In this document: in pieces, positions 29,930-41,325 of the stretch
Layout of the letters: each line of letters opens with the position of its first letter
Position numbering within the stretch: position 1 is the first letter of the stretch
Origin: Centrapalus pauciflorus
Taxonomy: Eukaryota > Streptophyta > Magnoliopsida > Asterales > Asteraceae
DNA length: 64,000 nucleotides
NCBI GenBank assembly: GCA_020465985.1
Contig: JAANYP010002014.1
Coordinates: forward strand, 1 to 64,000
Reading direction: 5' to 3'
Position numbers and translations under genes: made by a program
The notes under the pieces: generated by a model
Told to the model about the DNA's origin: nothing
Seen by the model: the letters and a program-made list of their open reading frames with translations, nothing else
Databases searched by the model: none

Positions 29930-30985
29930 GTTCAAAATTGGAGCAGATCAAATTATCCAGCGATGTGTGCCTGACACTGAGCATTACAATATTTTAAATC
30001 ACTGCCATTCGTATGCATGCGGCGGTCATTTTAGTGTCAAAAAGACCGGCCATAGAATTCTACAATGTGTAATTCCTCTGGCCTACTATCTTTAAAGACT
30101 CATACGAATTTGTCAAATTGTGCTTACGATGCCAACAGATAGGAGGTATTTCGAAACGAGACCAAATGCCCATGACACTGATTGTTATTGTTGAAATATT
30201 TGATGTAAGGGGCAAAGACTTTATGAGACCCTTCCCTAAGTCATATGGTCTCAAATATATCCTAGTGGCAGTTGATTATGTCTCTAATTGGGTAGAACAG
30301 AGTCTACTAGGACTAACGACCATAATGTAGTCTGCCAGTTCGTTAAAAGAAACATATTTTGACGTCATGGAATTAGAAGTAGAAGTATCCAATAGAGAAA
30401 TCAAACGTATATTAGAGAAGACATTGCAACCAGATCGTAAGGACTGGTCTACATGACTAAACGATGAACTCTGGGCATATCGCACTGCTTTCAAAACACC
30501 TATTGGAATGTCTCCCTATGAGTTAGTGTATGGAAAGTTGTGTCATCTCCCGGTCGAACTGGAGCACCGTGCATTATGGGCTATTTTAGAATACCAATCT
30601 CACATTCATGGATGCCAGTGTAAACTGAAAAAACCAGCTAATGGAATTAGAAGAAATCCGCAGGGAAGCGTATGAAAGTGCTAAAATATACAAAGGAAAG
30701 ACAAAATCTTTCCATGACCGTTTAATTAAATGAAAGGTGTTTAATAAGGGTGACAAAGTCTGGTTCTTTAATGAACGCTTGCGGCTCTTTTTAGGCAAAT
30801 TAAAGTGTAAGTGGTCAGGTCCGTACACAGTTACTAATGCTTACCCTCATGGTGCAGTAGAAATAAAAGACCAAAAATTTGGCGAACCATTTAAAGTCAA
30901 TGGACACGGTCTTAAGTTGTTCGTACAATGGGCTGATAGCAAAGTTGTCTCATCTGAGACAATGGACTTAGAGGATGTCACCTGA
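29930..30985 (+). pseudogene. pol: Integrase of the Athila-like element, decayed
   Basis: It shows the HHCC zinc-binding region (CHSYACGGHFSVKKTG, then KLCLRCQQIGG, about 29998-30150) and the core start (FDVRGKDFMRPFP, VDYVSNWVEQ). The C-terminal DNA-binding part is an open piece, 30737-30985 (NKGDKVWFFNERLRLF, KCKWSGPYTVTN). The second half of the core is broken by several stops. Confidence 0.8.
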
Positions 30986-32612
30986 ATATTAGGGAACCAA
31001 ATGTCTGGCTGATGACATTAAACTTACGCTTCCTGGAAGGCAATCCACCAAACTTTGTTGGTGTGTTCTATAGAAACTCTCACGAGACTATAACTCGTCC
31101 ACTCGGGCTACCGAGGGATTTAAAGGCTTGTTGCACATGCTAAGTGCAATCGTTTTTCACCACGAAAGTGTGTGTTTAATTATTTTAAGTAGTATTTAAT
31201 TTTATGTTAAACACTTATGTTGAACTTAGGCCTGAAATAGATATAAACGTCATGCCCGGTAATCGATTAAGTTGGATATCTTAGAACCGAGGGTGCAGAC
31301 ACTAATTCCTAGTTAATCGTGTGTTGCACTAACATGCTGACATGCTTGAATATCATGATGTTAAATTTCGATGCTTAGATGCTATACGTGGTGCTCTATA
31401 TTTTTTAGTAAAAGTTTGACGTTTTCCTAATTATTTTTTGTGTGCCGAGGACGTCCCAATTTTTTAAGTTGGGGAGGGGAGACGCATTATGCTTTGGATA
31501 TCTTAAAACCGAGAAAACTTTTAGGAAAAACCACCCATTTCTCATGAAAAATGTCAACTTTCAGGTTCAAATAACTCACTTTTAAAGATTATAGGTTTCA
31601 TTGTTAGTGTTGATCTTAGTTAAACTTGAGTTTTCACCTCAAATTGGGGAATTTTGAAGAAAAGTACCAGCACGAGAAGACGACGGCCCCTTTAGTGAGT
31701 ACTACAATAGCATTTTCGGACAACCTCTGCCTCAGTAATCAGGTACCTTCGTTCCGTTACATAAGTGGTTAATTATCGCATTTTGTATTATTTGTGTGCT
31801 TGAATAATAGTGTGTTCCTTTAAGTTTGAGTGAGCGAGAAAAGCGACAATAAATAGCTTGATCGATTTCCCTGCAATTATCTTTGTTTGTGAGCTTGCGA
31901 CTTAAATATGATGATGTTAGTTAGGTCGGTGTCAAGTAAAGAGATATAAACAAATGAATTTAAATAGAGCACAAAGAGCCATAAACACTTGAAATCAAAG
32001 AAGTGAACTGATTTACAAGTAGGATATAACGTGCAGTAACGAGCGATAAATAACAAAAATTCCAATAGCCGCTATTAATTCATGCAATAAGGGGGTGGAA
32101 GTGAACACGAGTTAGCCTCAATTCAAGTGTGGCCTAATTGATTCAGGATAGTAAGTCTGAAGGGTACCATCATGCCTAGTCCCCTAAGGCCAACTGGTCT
32201 GGGAGTGACTGAGCCAAATCCTGTTACATGGATCAATTAGAAAGTCATGTTTAAACTTGAATGAAAAGCATAGATTTTGCATGAAAAAGAATAAATGTTA
32301 AAAGAAAGAAAGACTAATAGCGAGAAACATGCATCGAGGAAAAAGATGGTCTAGCGACCCACGTGAATTCAAATCTATAACCTTGAGCTAAAAGGATGGT
32401 AGTGGTGAGGGATTTTTGAACCAATAGCTAAAAGACGCCACGAGATATCTGAAAGTAATTTAGTTCGTGTCTTTGAATACAAGAGTGTCTTTGAAGGCTA
32501 GTGTCTGTTTAAATGAATTAGTTGTGTATTCCATGCTTGATAAACCCGATACATGTAAAAGTCTGATTTTCGTACCTTGCTCAGGACGATCAAGAGTTAA
32601 GTTAGGGAAATT
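30986..32612 (+). other. 3' non-coding region of the Athila-like element
   Basis: There is no long frame over 1.6 kb. A purine-rich tract AAGTTGGGGAGGGGAGA sits at 31466-31482, about 1.1 kb before the 3' LTR. A weaker one (AAGTTAGGGAAA) lies just before the LTR, at about 32599-32610. Which one primes plus-strand DNA is not clear from sequence. Confidence 0.6.
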
Positions 32613-33752
32613 TGATCGGGTTATAATTAACTATGTTTATAAAGTGTAAAAGAGTTGGTTTTTAATGAAAATGCATTTAGAATGTTTAACTATTGATAAA
32701 TTTCATTATGTATGTAGGTAATCATCTCATGAACAAGTCTGGTAAATTTGAGTGTAATCAGAGATATTTATAGAAAGCCAAGCGCAGAGGGGGGCGCAAC
32801 CCTGCTCCCCAACCACGTGCTCAACAGAGATTTTGGCCACCAAAATAAGAGGAACGCAGAACCAGACGCAACCCGAGCGCAGGCCCAGGCGTGGGGGGGG
32901 GGGGGGGGGGGGGAGCAGGCCTGCGCCCGCGGCTGCCTGTAACCCATAAAATTAATTTTTTCGCGTTTTTTCTAGGGTTTTGAGGTTTCCCATATATAGT
33001 AGACATACCAGACGAAAAAAGAGTCGCATTTATTGGGAGAAAAAGCTTAGAATATGTTACGGTTGAGCAAATACGGCTACGAAGAATGAGCGAGACGAAG
33101 TGCGGCGCTGTCGAAGATGATGAACCAACAACTTTGGAGTATCACGCACACAATGTCTAGCTAATCTCGCGATAATCATTCCCAGAGGAACCACGATGCT
33201 AAGTGTTTACTTTATGAACGATTATTTATTTTTACGTGTTATTGAATGTTTATGTTTTGATTGTAAACGACTGATTGTTAATTATTTTGTTGTGTTTCGT
33301 AAGATAGTTCGTTGATATTTTATTATTAGTGTCAAGTTACATGTTTAACTAAGACGAGTAATCAAAGTAACACGTGTTATGCCCAAGATCACATAACGAT
33401 ATTAATAACGATTATAAAAGGTTATGTCTATGTAATCTTCATAATGTTCTTAAAAGTAAAAACGAAGCTAAGTGTAGAATCCGGGAGTGGTTATTCTCGT
33501 TAACATATTTAATCTAACAAACGAATTAAGTTTTCTCTTACAATTGCGCAAGTAATTAGTTTATTATGTCTTATAAAAGCAAGTCATAATCTTTCAAAAT
33601 TATTCACCTTTCAAATTAATCAAGTTCGCAACGCTAATCGCTCGAATACGTGTAATTAACCTCTTGCTCCCTGTGGATATAATCTCTACTTACCCTAGCT
33701 TCTAAGGTATTTAGTGGTTATTTTAATTGGCGAGATAACAACACTCGTTTCA
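32613..33752 (+). repeat. 3' LTR of the Athila-like element (1,140 bp)
   Basis: It starts TGATCGGGTT, ends CTCGTTTCA and is followed by CCTCC. It differs from the 5' LTR by many substitutions and by a run of about 23 G (32890-32912). The 5' LTR has a much shorter GGGGGGGAGG there. Confidence 0.9.
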
Positions 33753-34441
33753 CCTCCCAATAACGCTCTGCTGAAAATATTCCTCAACACGGCCCCCACC
33801 ACTCGGATGCTCATCAATCATCTAACGAGGAACTCACTTCAAGATCTGTTGCTAACTCTCCTTGCTCTTCTGAATAGATCTTTCCAAAGCAATTCTGGAT
33901 AGAGATTAAGCCAAAAAACTTCCTACTAGATCCAACTTACTTGAACAAGACCGATAGGACCCTGATCTCCGGTTATCAAACATAGTAGTTGAGGAAGTTT
34001 TACTGGGGCACATACTCAGCTATGCTCTATCTAGCCGCTCGAGACCATGACCACCTCAAGTTTACCTACAATAATTCTGGAACTCTCTGGACTATCACCC
34101 TGATCCCCACAACATTTATATTCTCAGTGATATTGAAGATCACTCTGTGGAAATCATATTCCAGAAGTTAGACGAATTCTGCAACTACCCAGACCTCAAG
34201 ACTTTCCAGGCAAAGCAAATTACAATGACAAGCTTTCAGAAGAAGAAATATGCTAGGAAATTAGCTAGCTCGGATATGATGGACCCCTTAACAAGGCTTC
34301 AAATTCTTTCGATGATGAATGTTAGGGCCCCAGTATCACATGTACTCAATCCTAGACAGGTGCCTAATAGTCAAGGCCACTGGATTAGACCGCACCAGCC
34401 TTTGCATTCTACCAGTCTTCCATAGTCTCGCCTACAACCGT
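33753..34441 (+). pseudogene. Element E coding remnant, left of the solo LTR
   Basis: Frames shift several times. Readable parts are IEIKPKNFLLDPTYLNKTD near 33900, LRKFYWGTYSAMLYLAARD near 33990, and an open piece 34147-34425 (VEIIFQKLDEFCNYPDLK-like, then QKKKYARKLASSDMMD, then VNPRQ/NSQGHWIRPHQP). The last frame continues through a TAG and across the solo-LTR insertion into 37638. No known domain was recognised. It may be an aORF like those of the other copia elements, or a Gag; I cannot decide. Confidence 0.5.
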
Positions 34442-35008
34442 TGTAACAACCGGTATTAATTCAGGTTAGCAACTACGACCTAATCTGTATTTAATAGCCA
34501 AGTATAACCTAATCAGTGGTCATTAGAAATTAATCAAAGTAATTAACAATGTTCATAAGGAAATTCAACTCTATTAGAATCAAATTCATCGGTGCGATGA
34601 ATCGGGAAATTAATTAACCGATCGATTTATGATACGAATGATTAATTCAACTAAGTATTTAATTAAATTATGTTTAGTGACACTACTCATGCATTAATAC
34701 ACATACTTAACATTAATTATCCAAGACTAAAACAATTCATTAAACAAATGCATTCAAAAGTATTTATGAATTTACATAAAAAGGGAAATACAAGAATACA
34801 TTCTAAATACATTTATACAAAAAAAAAATGAAAATACAAGATAATATCTTCAAAAATCTGCCCATAGGAGATACATAAAGGACTTGATAAATATTTTTTT
34901 ACTCAACATTTCTACATCAAATCCCTCTTCACCATCCTCCTTTCAATTCAAAGAAGATCTTACACTCCACCCCTCTTATCACCATCAATTCAAGCTCCAT
35001 CTTTTGCC

Positions 35009-35018
35009 TATAAATAGA
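35009..35018 (+). promoter_or_regulatory. TATA box of the solo LTR
   Basis: TATAAATAGA is followed about 30-40 bp later by a pyrimidine-rich stretch (CCCTTTCATTATTTTCAC), a typical plant core-promoter layout. Confidence 0.55.
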
Positions 35019-35855
35019 GAGCTTCCCTTTCATTATTTTCACAAAAAAAAACCCTTCTTTTTCTCTCTAAAAACCGGATCCCACACACATACTACAAACA
35101 TTTTCATTCAAGTGTTCTTGGTGAAATTCAAGTGTTCTTGGTCCAAGTCTTGCAAGAGTTCCAACTTCTTCTCAATTTCATACTACTAACACATCAAAGT
35201 AAGTAAATACTAACTTATTTCATCATACAATTATGTTTATATAAGTCTTTCATAATATATATAATCACCAACAACAACAAGTTTCATAAAAACTCAAGTT
35301 TATAAGTTTCTAGTTTTTGTTTTTAAGTTGTTTCTTTAAATGTGTTTATGAATATATAAACACATCATAAAAGTGTTAATATTATGAAATCAAGTAATAT
35401 ATATGTGTTTTATAACTTTTATACAAGTAGTCTTTGAATAAACAACAAGAATCATACGTTATTTCAAGTTTATAAACTGCGGAATTTCGGCAGAAAATTT
35501 ATATCGACTTTGAAAAATCATAACTAATTCATAACTTATCGAAATGAGTTGATTCTTGTCTCAAAAGTTAGATATATGTCTTAACTAAAGATCTGGAAGT
35601 TTTCACAATTTATTTTGAAGTTTAAGACCTCCAGAAATTATTTGGGAAACCGAAAGTTTGACAGCTCAAAAATGGCCAACATAGGGTTTTCAACGAGCTT
35701 TTTCACCAACCTAAACATCTCGAAAAATGGTCATTCTTGATTCTAAAAATCCTTTGTATATAGTAGTTTAATTTTCTTGAAAACCAAAGCCTAAAACGTT
35801 TTGGAGCTTGGTCAAAAACAGCCTCAAAGTAGGCCGAAAACCTCCGAAAAAGCTG

Positions 35856-35861
<6 letters not shown>

Positions 35862-35933
<72 letters not shown>
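35862..35933. repeat. (TA)n microsatellite, left of the MITE
   Basis: About 72 bp of uninterrupted TA. Open frames across it are translation artefacts. Confidence 0.95.
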
Positions 35934-35935
<2 letters not shown>

Positions 35936-36583
35936 TTGAGGTTCGATTGAGAACTTTTGTGCATCGAGGCACCATTGAGAACTTTTGTGCATCGGACTAT
36001 CTACCAAGGGTGCACAAAGGGCATTTAGGGGATATTAAATGTAAGAAAATTATTTTTGAATTTAAATGTTTTTAAGATAATTAATAGCTAAAATTGGTAT
36101 GAAAATCACCATTAACTTCTTTCCTAAAATCACTCCCTCTTTCTCTCTATATCTCTCTCTCTCTCCTCTCTCTTAGCCCTCTCTTGATTTTGGAAGAGAT
36201 GAACGATATGCATGATTTATGTTTGTATGAATGATTCATGTTTATATTTTGATGTATTTTGATTTTGGAAGAGATGAACGATATGCATGATTTATTTTTG
36301 GAAGAGATGAACGATATGCATGAAGAGATGAGCGATATGCATGTATTTTTGATGGATTTTGAATTTGTATTATTTTTGTTAATTTTGGAAGTGTAATAAT
36401 TAAATAAGGATTGCATAATTCCTGTTTTACCCCTCCGCGAATTTCATTATGTGCACTTGCTACATAAAACTTTCTATTTAATTACCCTTTTGTCATTTGA
36501 TCTAACCCACACATTCTTTTCATCCAATGGCCAGTGGAGGTTCTTTTGTGCCTCGATGCACAAAAGTTCTCAATGGAACCTCC

Positions 36584-36586
<3 letters not shown>
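35934..36586. mobile_element. MITE of ~653 bp inside a (TA)n tract
   Basis: The left end reads GATTGAGGTTCGATTGAGAA and the right end, reverse-complemented, reads GAGGGAGGTTCCATTGAGAA. The match continues through CTTTTGTGCATCGAGGCAC, giving a 39-bp terminal inverted repeat with 4 mismatches. TA repeats adjoin both ends, as expected for insertion into a TA microsatellite. It has no coding capacity. The interior has a direct repeat GAGAACTTTTGTGCATCG and a local array of GAAGAGATGAACGATATGCATG. Confidence 0.75.
36190..36345 (+). repeat. Short tandem repeats within the MITE
   Basis: The unit TTTTGGAAGAGATGAACGAT followed by ATGCATGATTTAT occurs three times, with a fourth partial copy (GAAGAGATGAGCGATATGCATG). 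Confidence 0.8.

Positions 36587-36663
<77 letters not shown>
36587..36663. repeat. (TA)n microsatellite, right of the MITE
   Basis: About 77 bp of TA repeats, probably once continuous with 35862-35933. Confidence 0.95.
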
Positions 36664-36667
<4 letters not shown>

Positions 36668-37618
36668 TGACGTTTTAAGTGGGTTTTATTTATAAACTTG
36701 TAATGTTGGGTGATTTAAGACATAAAATCTATAAATATATATATTATCATATATTAGAGATATTAAGTCCCTATTATCATTTAGGGCTCGATTTAACTCA
36801 CCCGGTGCATCATCCATCAACTTACGCTAAATAGCATTTTTCGCTCGTTTTTGCCATCACAAGCACGGTGAGTCCTCATAGCCCCTATTTTCACAATGTT
36901 ATGTTTTGGGGATGAAATACATGCTTCGTTTTTATATAGACGCGAAAACAACTTCATTTCTATTATGTATTACACATGTGGTTCCATCAGCCCATATATC
37001 TTGAACCGTTAATTGCATTTATTTGTAAGCGCGAATATATTGTGGATAGATCTATCGGGAGTCATGTCCCCCATTCGGGTTAGTTCGGGTCGGCTAACAG
37101 AGAGTGCATATATATTTAACACACGGTATTACGTATGAGAATACTGCACAGGGCAAACTCATTTTAATTAAGCTTCGGTTGCATGATGGTTTATATGTAA
37201 TACATAACATGGAATTTATGATTTTATAAATTAAAACTTTACTATTGTTGTCCATACAAGTCAGATTTATGAGCTCACCAACAATTTTTGTTGACGTATT
37301 TTAGCATGTATTTTCAGGAAATTAAGGCAAGTATGCCTTCGGACGTATTTACTTTCAAGCTTCCGCATCCATGGAGTCGCATGCATATTTAAAATTAACG
37401 GAGATTTAGCTGCATTATTTTGGATATTTTAATAATGTAATTAAATCTCTGTATTTGTGCGAACTTCATTTCTCATATCAGACTATGTAAAACATTGCTA
37501 TATTCTAAAGTTTTAACGATGTATTTAAAAACGTCCATATAGTGGTCGTTCGTTATGATTATGGTTATGCTTCCGCGACGTCGCGCTTCGTTGCCAACCG
37601 GGGTAACGGGGTGTGACA

Positions 37619-39486
37619 ACCGTCACCACAACCATGCATGTCAAATGATCATAGCCTATTGGACGACAACGATATTTCACATCCGAGGGATCATGAGATG
37701 GCAGTCAGGGACTTCCAGATAAAGTACTTCCATGATCCAATCACTACACCTAGGGTACCTGTTATGCCCCTAACTGAAGAACTGATCGTGTATGCAAACC
37801 AAGCATGTCAGTCCCTTAGGGAATTTAGAGAGCGACATCCTGCTCCTATGGCTCAACCAGCACCGGTTGAGCCTGCCCAAGGAGCTCACTCCAAGAGGTT
37901 AGGTCTAGGGGTATAGCCGAGAGAAAATGAACCTGAGAGGGGTATTGAAGAGGGTAGAGAGCCTGAGGCTCCTTAAGAAGAGAGGGAGTCAGGATGCACA
38001 ATCTTCTCACTTACCACCACTACATATCCCATCTCATCCATCTCATGATGATGTAACCCTCACGGCTCCTATTCCCACACGATGTCTTGCTTCTTTACGA
38101 GAAATGAATTAGAGCCGCAGGGAAATTAGAATAATATGAGAGTGTTCCCTGCCACAAATAAGTCGGGCAACCACATTTGTTACTAGCATTTATATATTCA
38201 TTTCGTGTTGGTATTAATAAAGTCACCACTAGCCCAGTGGTGCACACACAAGCCCCAACCATCCACTCACCAGCTTCTCAACAAGCTCGTGTTTCAACTC
38301 CTCACAGGGATGAAGCACAAACATTATCGGAAACTCATTTTGAGTATGCTGATATTGAAAAAGGTTAACAACTGCCCCTGTCACTGCCTTCACTTCATGT
38401 AAAATCGATTGTAAAGCCACTTGTTATAGATTTATCTTTGGCTAGGATACTCGAGTCTTTTCATCCGCAAAGTCTTCATGACTTTGCCGGAACACTCGGA
38501 GTTGTGCATACTAAAAGTATTCTGGTGACGATGAGTGGAAGTCCTGTCACGGCTATCCCAATGCCAACTGTGAACACAAGACACACAAGCGTCTCTTCTA
38601 AGACACCTGTTATGCAAACGGAGAAACTAAGTGGCATCGGGACTCACCAGGACTTTGTGTCCAAATATGAATTTATAGCTTTCCTAGGGTTAATGTCACA
38701 ACAACTCAGTGACATGTACGTTTTCGTGACAATGGGCTAGGCCAAAGCTTCAGAGTCTTCACTCAACGACTCCTAATGTCTATTCCATTAAAAGTTGAAG
38801 GTCGGATCCAACCTTTCTCCCACAAACATTCTGCTTTTAGAGATCCTGAATAATGAAGCATCTGGCTCATCCAGCCAAGAGAATCCTCTAGTCAAGCAAA
38901 TGGGTGAGCGTCTGAAGGTTATCCCCAAATCCTGCCACGCCTCCGCCCAAGGAATCAAAAGAAAGCATGATGACAAGGACGATCCTAATAAGCATGAGGG
39001 GGAGAAACGAGCAAGGGCAACTACAAAATCACCAATGGTCTACGATCAACCAGCTCCTACTAGTCCTAGAACTCAGGTGCCACAGTTGTTAGCCGCGGAT
39101 CAACCTACCGAGTCTCTTGAAGAATCAGAATCAGGGAACTTAGTCCTAACAGTATGGGAAGATCCAGAGTAATGGCCATAGATATTTGAATATGAAGATG
39201 AAGATATCTTTGAAGTTGTTCCTTTGAGGACCTTTGAAATGAATGATATCATAAATCTGGATTCCGATAAAAAGGAACAGGCTGCATGCGAAATACAAAT
39301 CAAGGAAGCTCTCCGAATTGAGTATGCGGGTGAAGAAGGCATAACACAAGAATAATTTGAGTTTGAGCCACCTTCTAATGATCTCGCACCAATCGCAACT
39401 CTGCAACCAATCCAATCTAGTCCCATGAGTCCCTTGGTTATTCTTGTTGTACGTGATCAGTAATTTGAGCCAGCTGGGTCTCCACG
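37619..39486 (+). pseudogene. Element E coding remnant between the two solo LTRs
   Basis: The open pieces are: 37638-37916, with the acidic N-terminal stretch LLDDNDISHPRDHEMAV, LTEELIVYANQACQSLREF and a Pro/Ala/Gln stretch; 38438-38740; and 38795-39172, with KQMGERLKVIPKSCHAS, a Lys/Asp/Arg patch and PTSPRTQVPQL. The frame of the last piece continues, through TAG and TAA stops, to the edge of the D-type solo LTR and beyond. The composition (charged, Ser/Pro/Gln-rich) resembles the linker part of the A/B aORF, but I see no direct similarity. Confidence 0.5.
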
Positions 39487-40068
39487 TGTTAGTACATCCT
39501 ATGTGACGATAGCAGTCTAAGTATATATAGCATTTTGTGTAAGTCAATTTACTGCTATTGAATATTAACAAGTGTTTGTTATTTGTTTGCTTATATATGT
39601 TTGATATAATTGTATATATGTTTGAACTTGGTGTAATGTATTTCAATGAGTTCAAACATAAGTTTGAAGGCAGGTTCGAATTTGTCTAGGAGGACAAGTT
39701 CGAAAAAGGCCTTGGGCCAAGTTCGAACTTGTCCTAGACAAAGTCGAACCTGCCTTCAAACTTATGTTTGAACTCATTGAAATACATTACACCAAGTTCA
39801 AACATATATACAATTATAATTCGACTAATTATTTGACTTTTGCAGAATTTTAGTGTGATTAAGCAAAAGGGCGACCTCGAACTTGCAAGTATTCAGAGAG
39901 TTTCGTGTGGAGAGAATCATCGTGTTGGGACGATCCGTTGTTCGTCTATCACCATGTTAGTCTCCGTGTTTCGGTGTGCATGGTCTATCCGTCAAGCCAC
40001 TAACGAGGAATCTGCACTCGTTGGAAGGTGTCACGTCAAGATAAGATTCGTAGAGAGTATACCTTACA
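39487..40068 (+). mobile_element. Solo LTR of D family, TSD CCACG
   Basis: It starts TGTTAGTACATCCTATGTGA and ends ATACCTTACA. The flanks are CCACG at 39482-39486 and 40069-40073. Homologous to the LTR at 23213-23760 at both ends; the middle holds a large hairpin not present at that length in the other copy. Confidence 0.9.
39605..39818. repeat. Near-perfect 214-bp hairpin inside the solo LTR
   Basis: The left arm 39605-39704 and right arm 39722-39818 are reverse complements, differing by one base and a 3-base insertion. The loop is about 17 bp around GGCCTTGGGCC. The arms contain GGTGTAATGTATTTCAATGA and GTTTGAAGGCAGGTTCGA. Confidence 0.95.
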
Positions 40069-41003
40069 CCACGTAAATAGGAGATATTTCAAGGAAGACC
40101 AGAATTCCCGAATCCATCCGCTGCTGCCCCGAATGTACTTAAAGAGATTACAAGGCTGCAAGCAAGAATGTCTACATGTGCTAGTTCCTCTCAACAACAA
40201 CGGAGAGAGGAATGACACACTGAACGACTGACTGCCTAGGCTCTTGACTGGGTAAACTAGAGTATGGAATAAAAGTGCAGAAGACTGTTTGTGAAAGAGC
40301 TGAAAACGATGAGAGCTGATCTATTCTGGTCTATGGAAGGTATGGAACAGAGAGATCGTTCAGTTTATACTGCTATGGTCGAAGCTTTGAGAGAGAGCAG
40401 AGATGAAGTCAGAACCAGGTCTCTTATCATAATGGTGATACAGATAAAAATAGATACATTTCTAAGTATGTTTTATCCAAATTACAGAAGCCAAGTTTGC
40501 GAATATTTTCTTACAAGACCTGGAATATTTACACTTGCATCTTCTACATTAAGAGAACATGAACGCATTTAGATGCAAATGGCATTGGAAGCTCATCAAA
40601 GGAAGGTTAATCTGCTAGCCATGAAACAAGACACTCCAGGGCTCAAACGTCTACCAGTTTCTAAGGTAACCATTGCACCTACAATAGGAGTTTTCCATTT
40701 CAACTCTCATAGATAGAACCCTTCATGCTCCGGGACGAACTTGAGAAATATTCTAATGGCACACTCTACATGGTAAGGAAGATGCTTATGATCAGAACTG
40801 ACAACATTAAGGAGGCACTGAAGCAGGGGGAGAGGCAATGAAAATTAAAGACTGTGCTAAAGCTAGTCAGAGACTTTCAACAAGAAGTCCGAACAAGTTA
40901 GAGTACAGAATGACTATAAGGCGAATTGACAAGAATTTTGATCAAAGGAAGCTAGTGATGAATCTCAAGCCACAATATGAAAGCTAATCACAAAGTGGGA
41001 GAT
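40069..41003 (+). pseudogene. Element E coding remnant right of the D solo LTR
   Basis: The frame continues from the left side of the solo LTR (GRPEFPNPSAAAPNVLKEIT, then RLQARMSTCASSSQQQ) to a TGA at about 40210. A further open piece, 40291-40572, has FWSMEGMEQRDRSVYTAMVE and continues after a TAG with MALEAHQRKVNLLAMKQ. The last 350 bp before the polypurine tract show no clear frame. No domain was recognised. Confidence 0.5.
40992..41003 (+). other. Polypurine tract of element E
   Basis: AAAGTGGGAGAT precedes the LTR start TGTTTGATCC. Confidence 0.65.
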
Positions 41004-41325
41004 TGTTTGATCCATAGTTGTGATAGTTTCAGTGTTTAATTTGTAATAAATTATACTTAGTTTTGTGGCAAAAGTGTAAAGCTTAAAACTTTATTGTAAA
41101 TCGGCCAAAGACCTTAAAAGGTTAACCCCTGGGTATATGAGTTAGTGTTTGAATCCAAGTACAGTTGTTTTCTTTATAAGTAGTTTGTGTTTAGGGTTTT
41201 GCTTTTGTACGTACGTAAATCGTATTGTTGCAAACTTTGGTGAATGCATAATATTGTACCATCTCTAAGGTATTCATCTTATATATAGCATATTCATTTT
41301 TTTCTTGGTGAATGCATAATATTGT
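41004..41325 (+). repeat. 3' LTR of element E (right end uncertain)
   Basis: It starts TGTTTGATCCATAGTTGTGA after a polypurine tract. Only one copy is present, so the right end cannot be fixed. It contains a 68-bp-period duplication of TTGGTGAATGCATAATATTG (41237 and 41305) close to the border with element F. Confidence 0.6.

Larger units (their letters stand above)
24216..33752 (+). mobile_element. Complete Athila-like Ty3/gypsy element with TSD CCTCC
   Basis: The two LTRs (24216-25336, 32613-33752) start TG[G/A]TCGGGTTATAATT. Perfect 5-bp duplications CCTCC flank the element at 24211-24215 and 33753-33757. Order: PBS TGGTGCCGTTGCCGGGGA, gag, protease, RT, RNase H, integrase, then a 1.6-kb non-coding 3' region. 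This PBS and domain order fit the Athila/Tat branch. Many stops and frameshifts make it non-autonomous. Length is about 9.5 kb. Confidence 0.9.
34442..37618 (+). mobile_element. Solo LTR, 3,177 bp, TSD ACCGT
   Basis: It starts TGTAACAACCGG, ends GGGGTGTGACA, and is flanked by perfect ACCGT repeats (34437-34441, 37619-37623). There is no PBS, polypurine tract or coding region inside, so it is a solo LTR rather than a whole element. The TGTAACA...TGTGACA ends and large size fit a Ty3/gypsy LTR. It contains a TATA box, two (TA)n tracts and a MITE. Part of its length is therefore due to the later insertion. Confidence 0.85.
23761..41325 (+). mobile_element. Degraded retroelement E (host of several insertions)
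   Basis: The pieces are 23761-24215, 33753-34441, 37619-39486 and 40069-41325. They are interrupted by the Athila-like element, a 3.2-kb solo LTR and a D-type solo LTR, each with a perfect 5-bp target duplication. Coding frames read across both solo-LTR insertions once they are removed. A polypurine tract and LTR start at the right end (41004) give plus orientation. No gag, RT or integrase was recognised, and no 5' LTR was found, so the left limit is uncertain. Confidence 0.6.

Noticed and set aside
35703..35975. Tyr/Ile-repeat reading frame over (TA)n
   Set aside because: Translation of a microsatellite. The same applies to 36451-36678.
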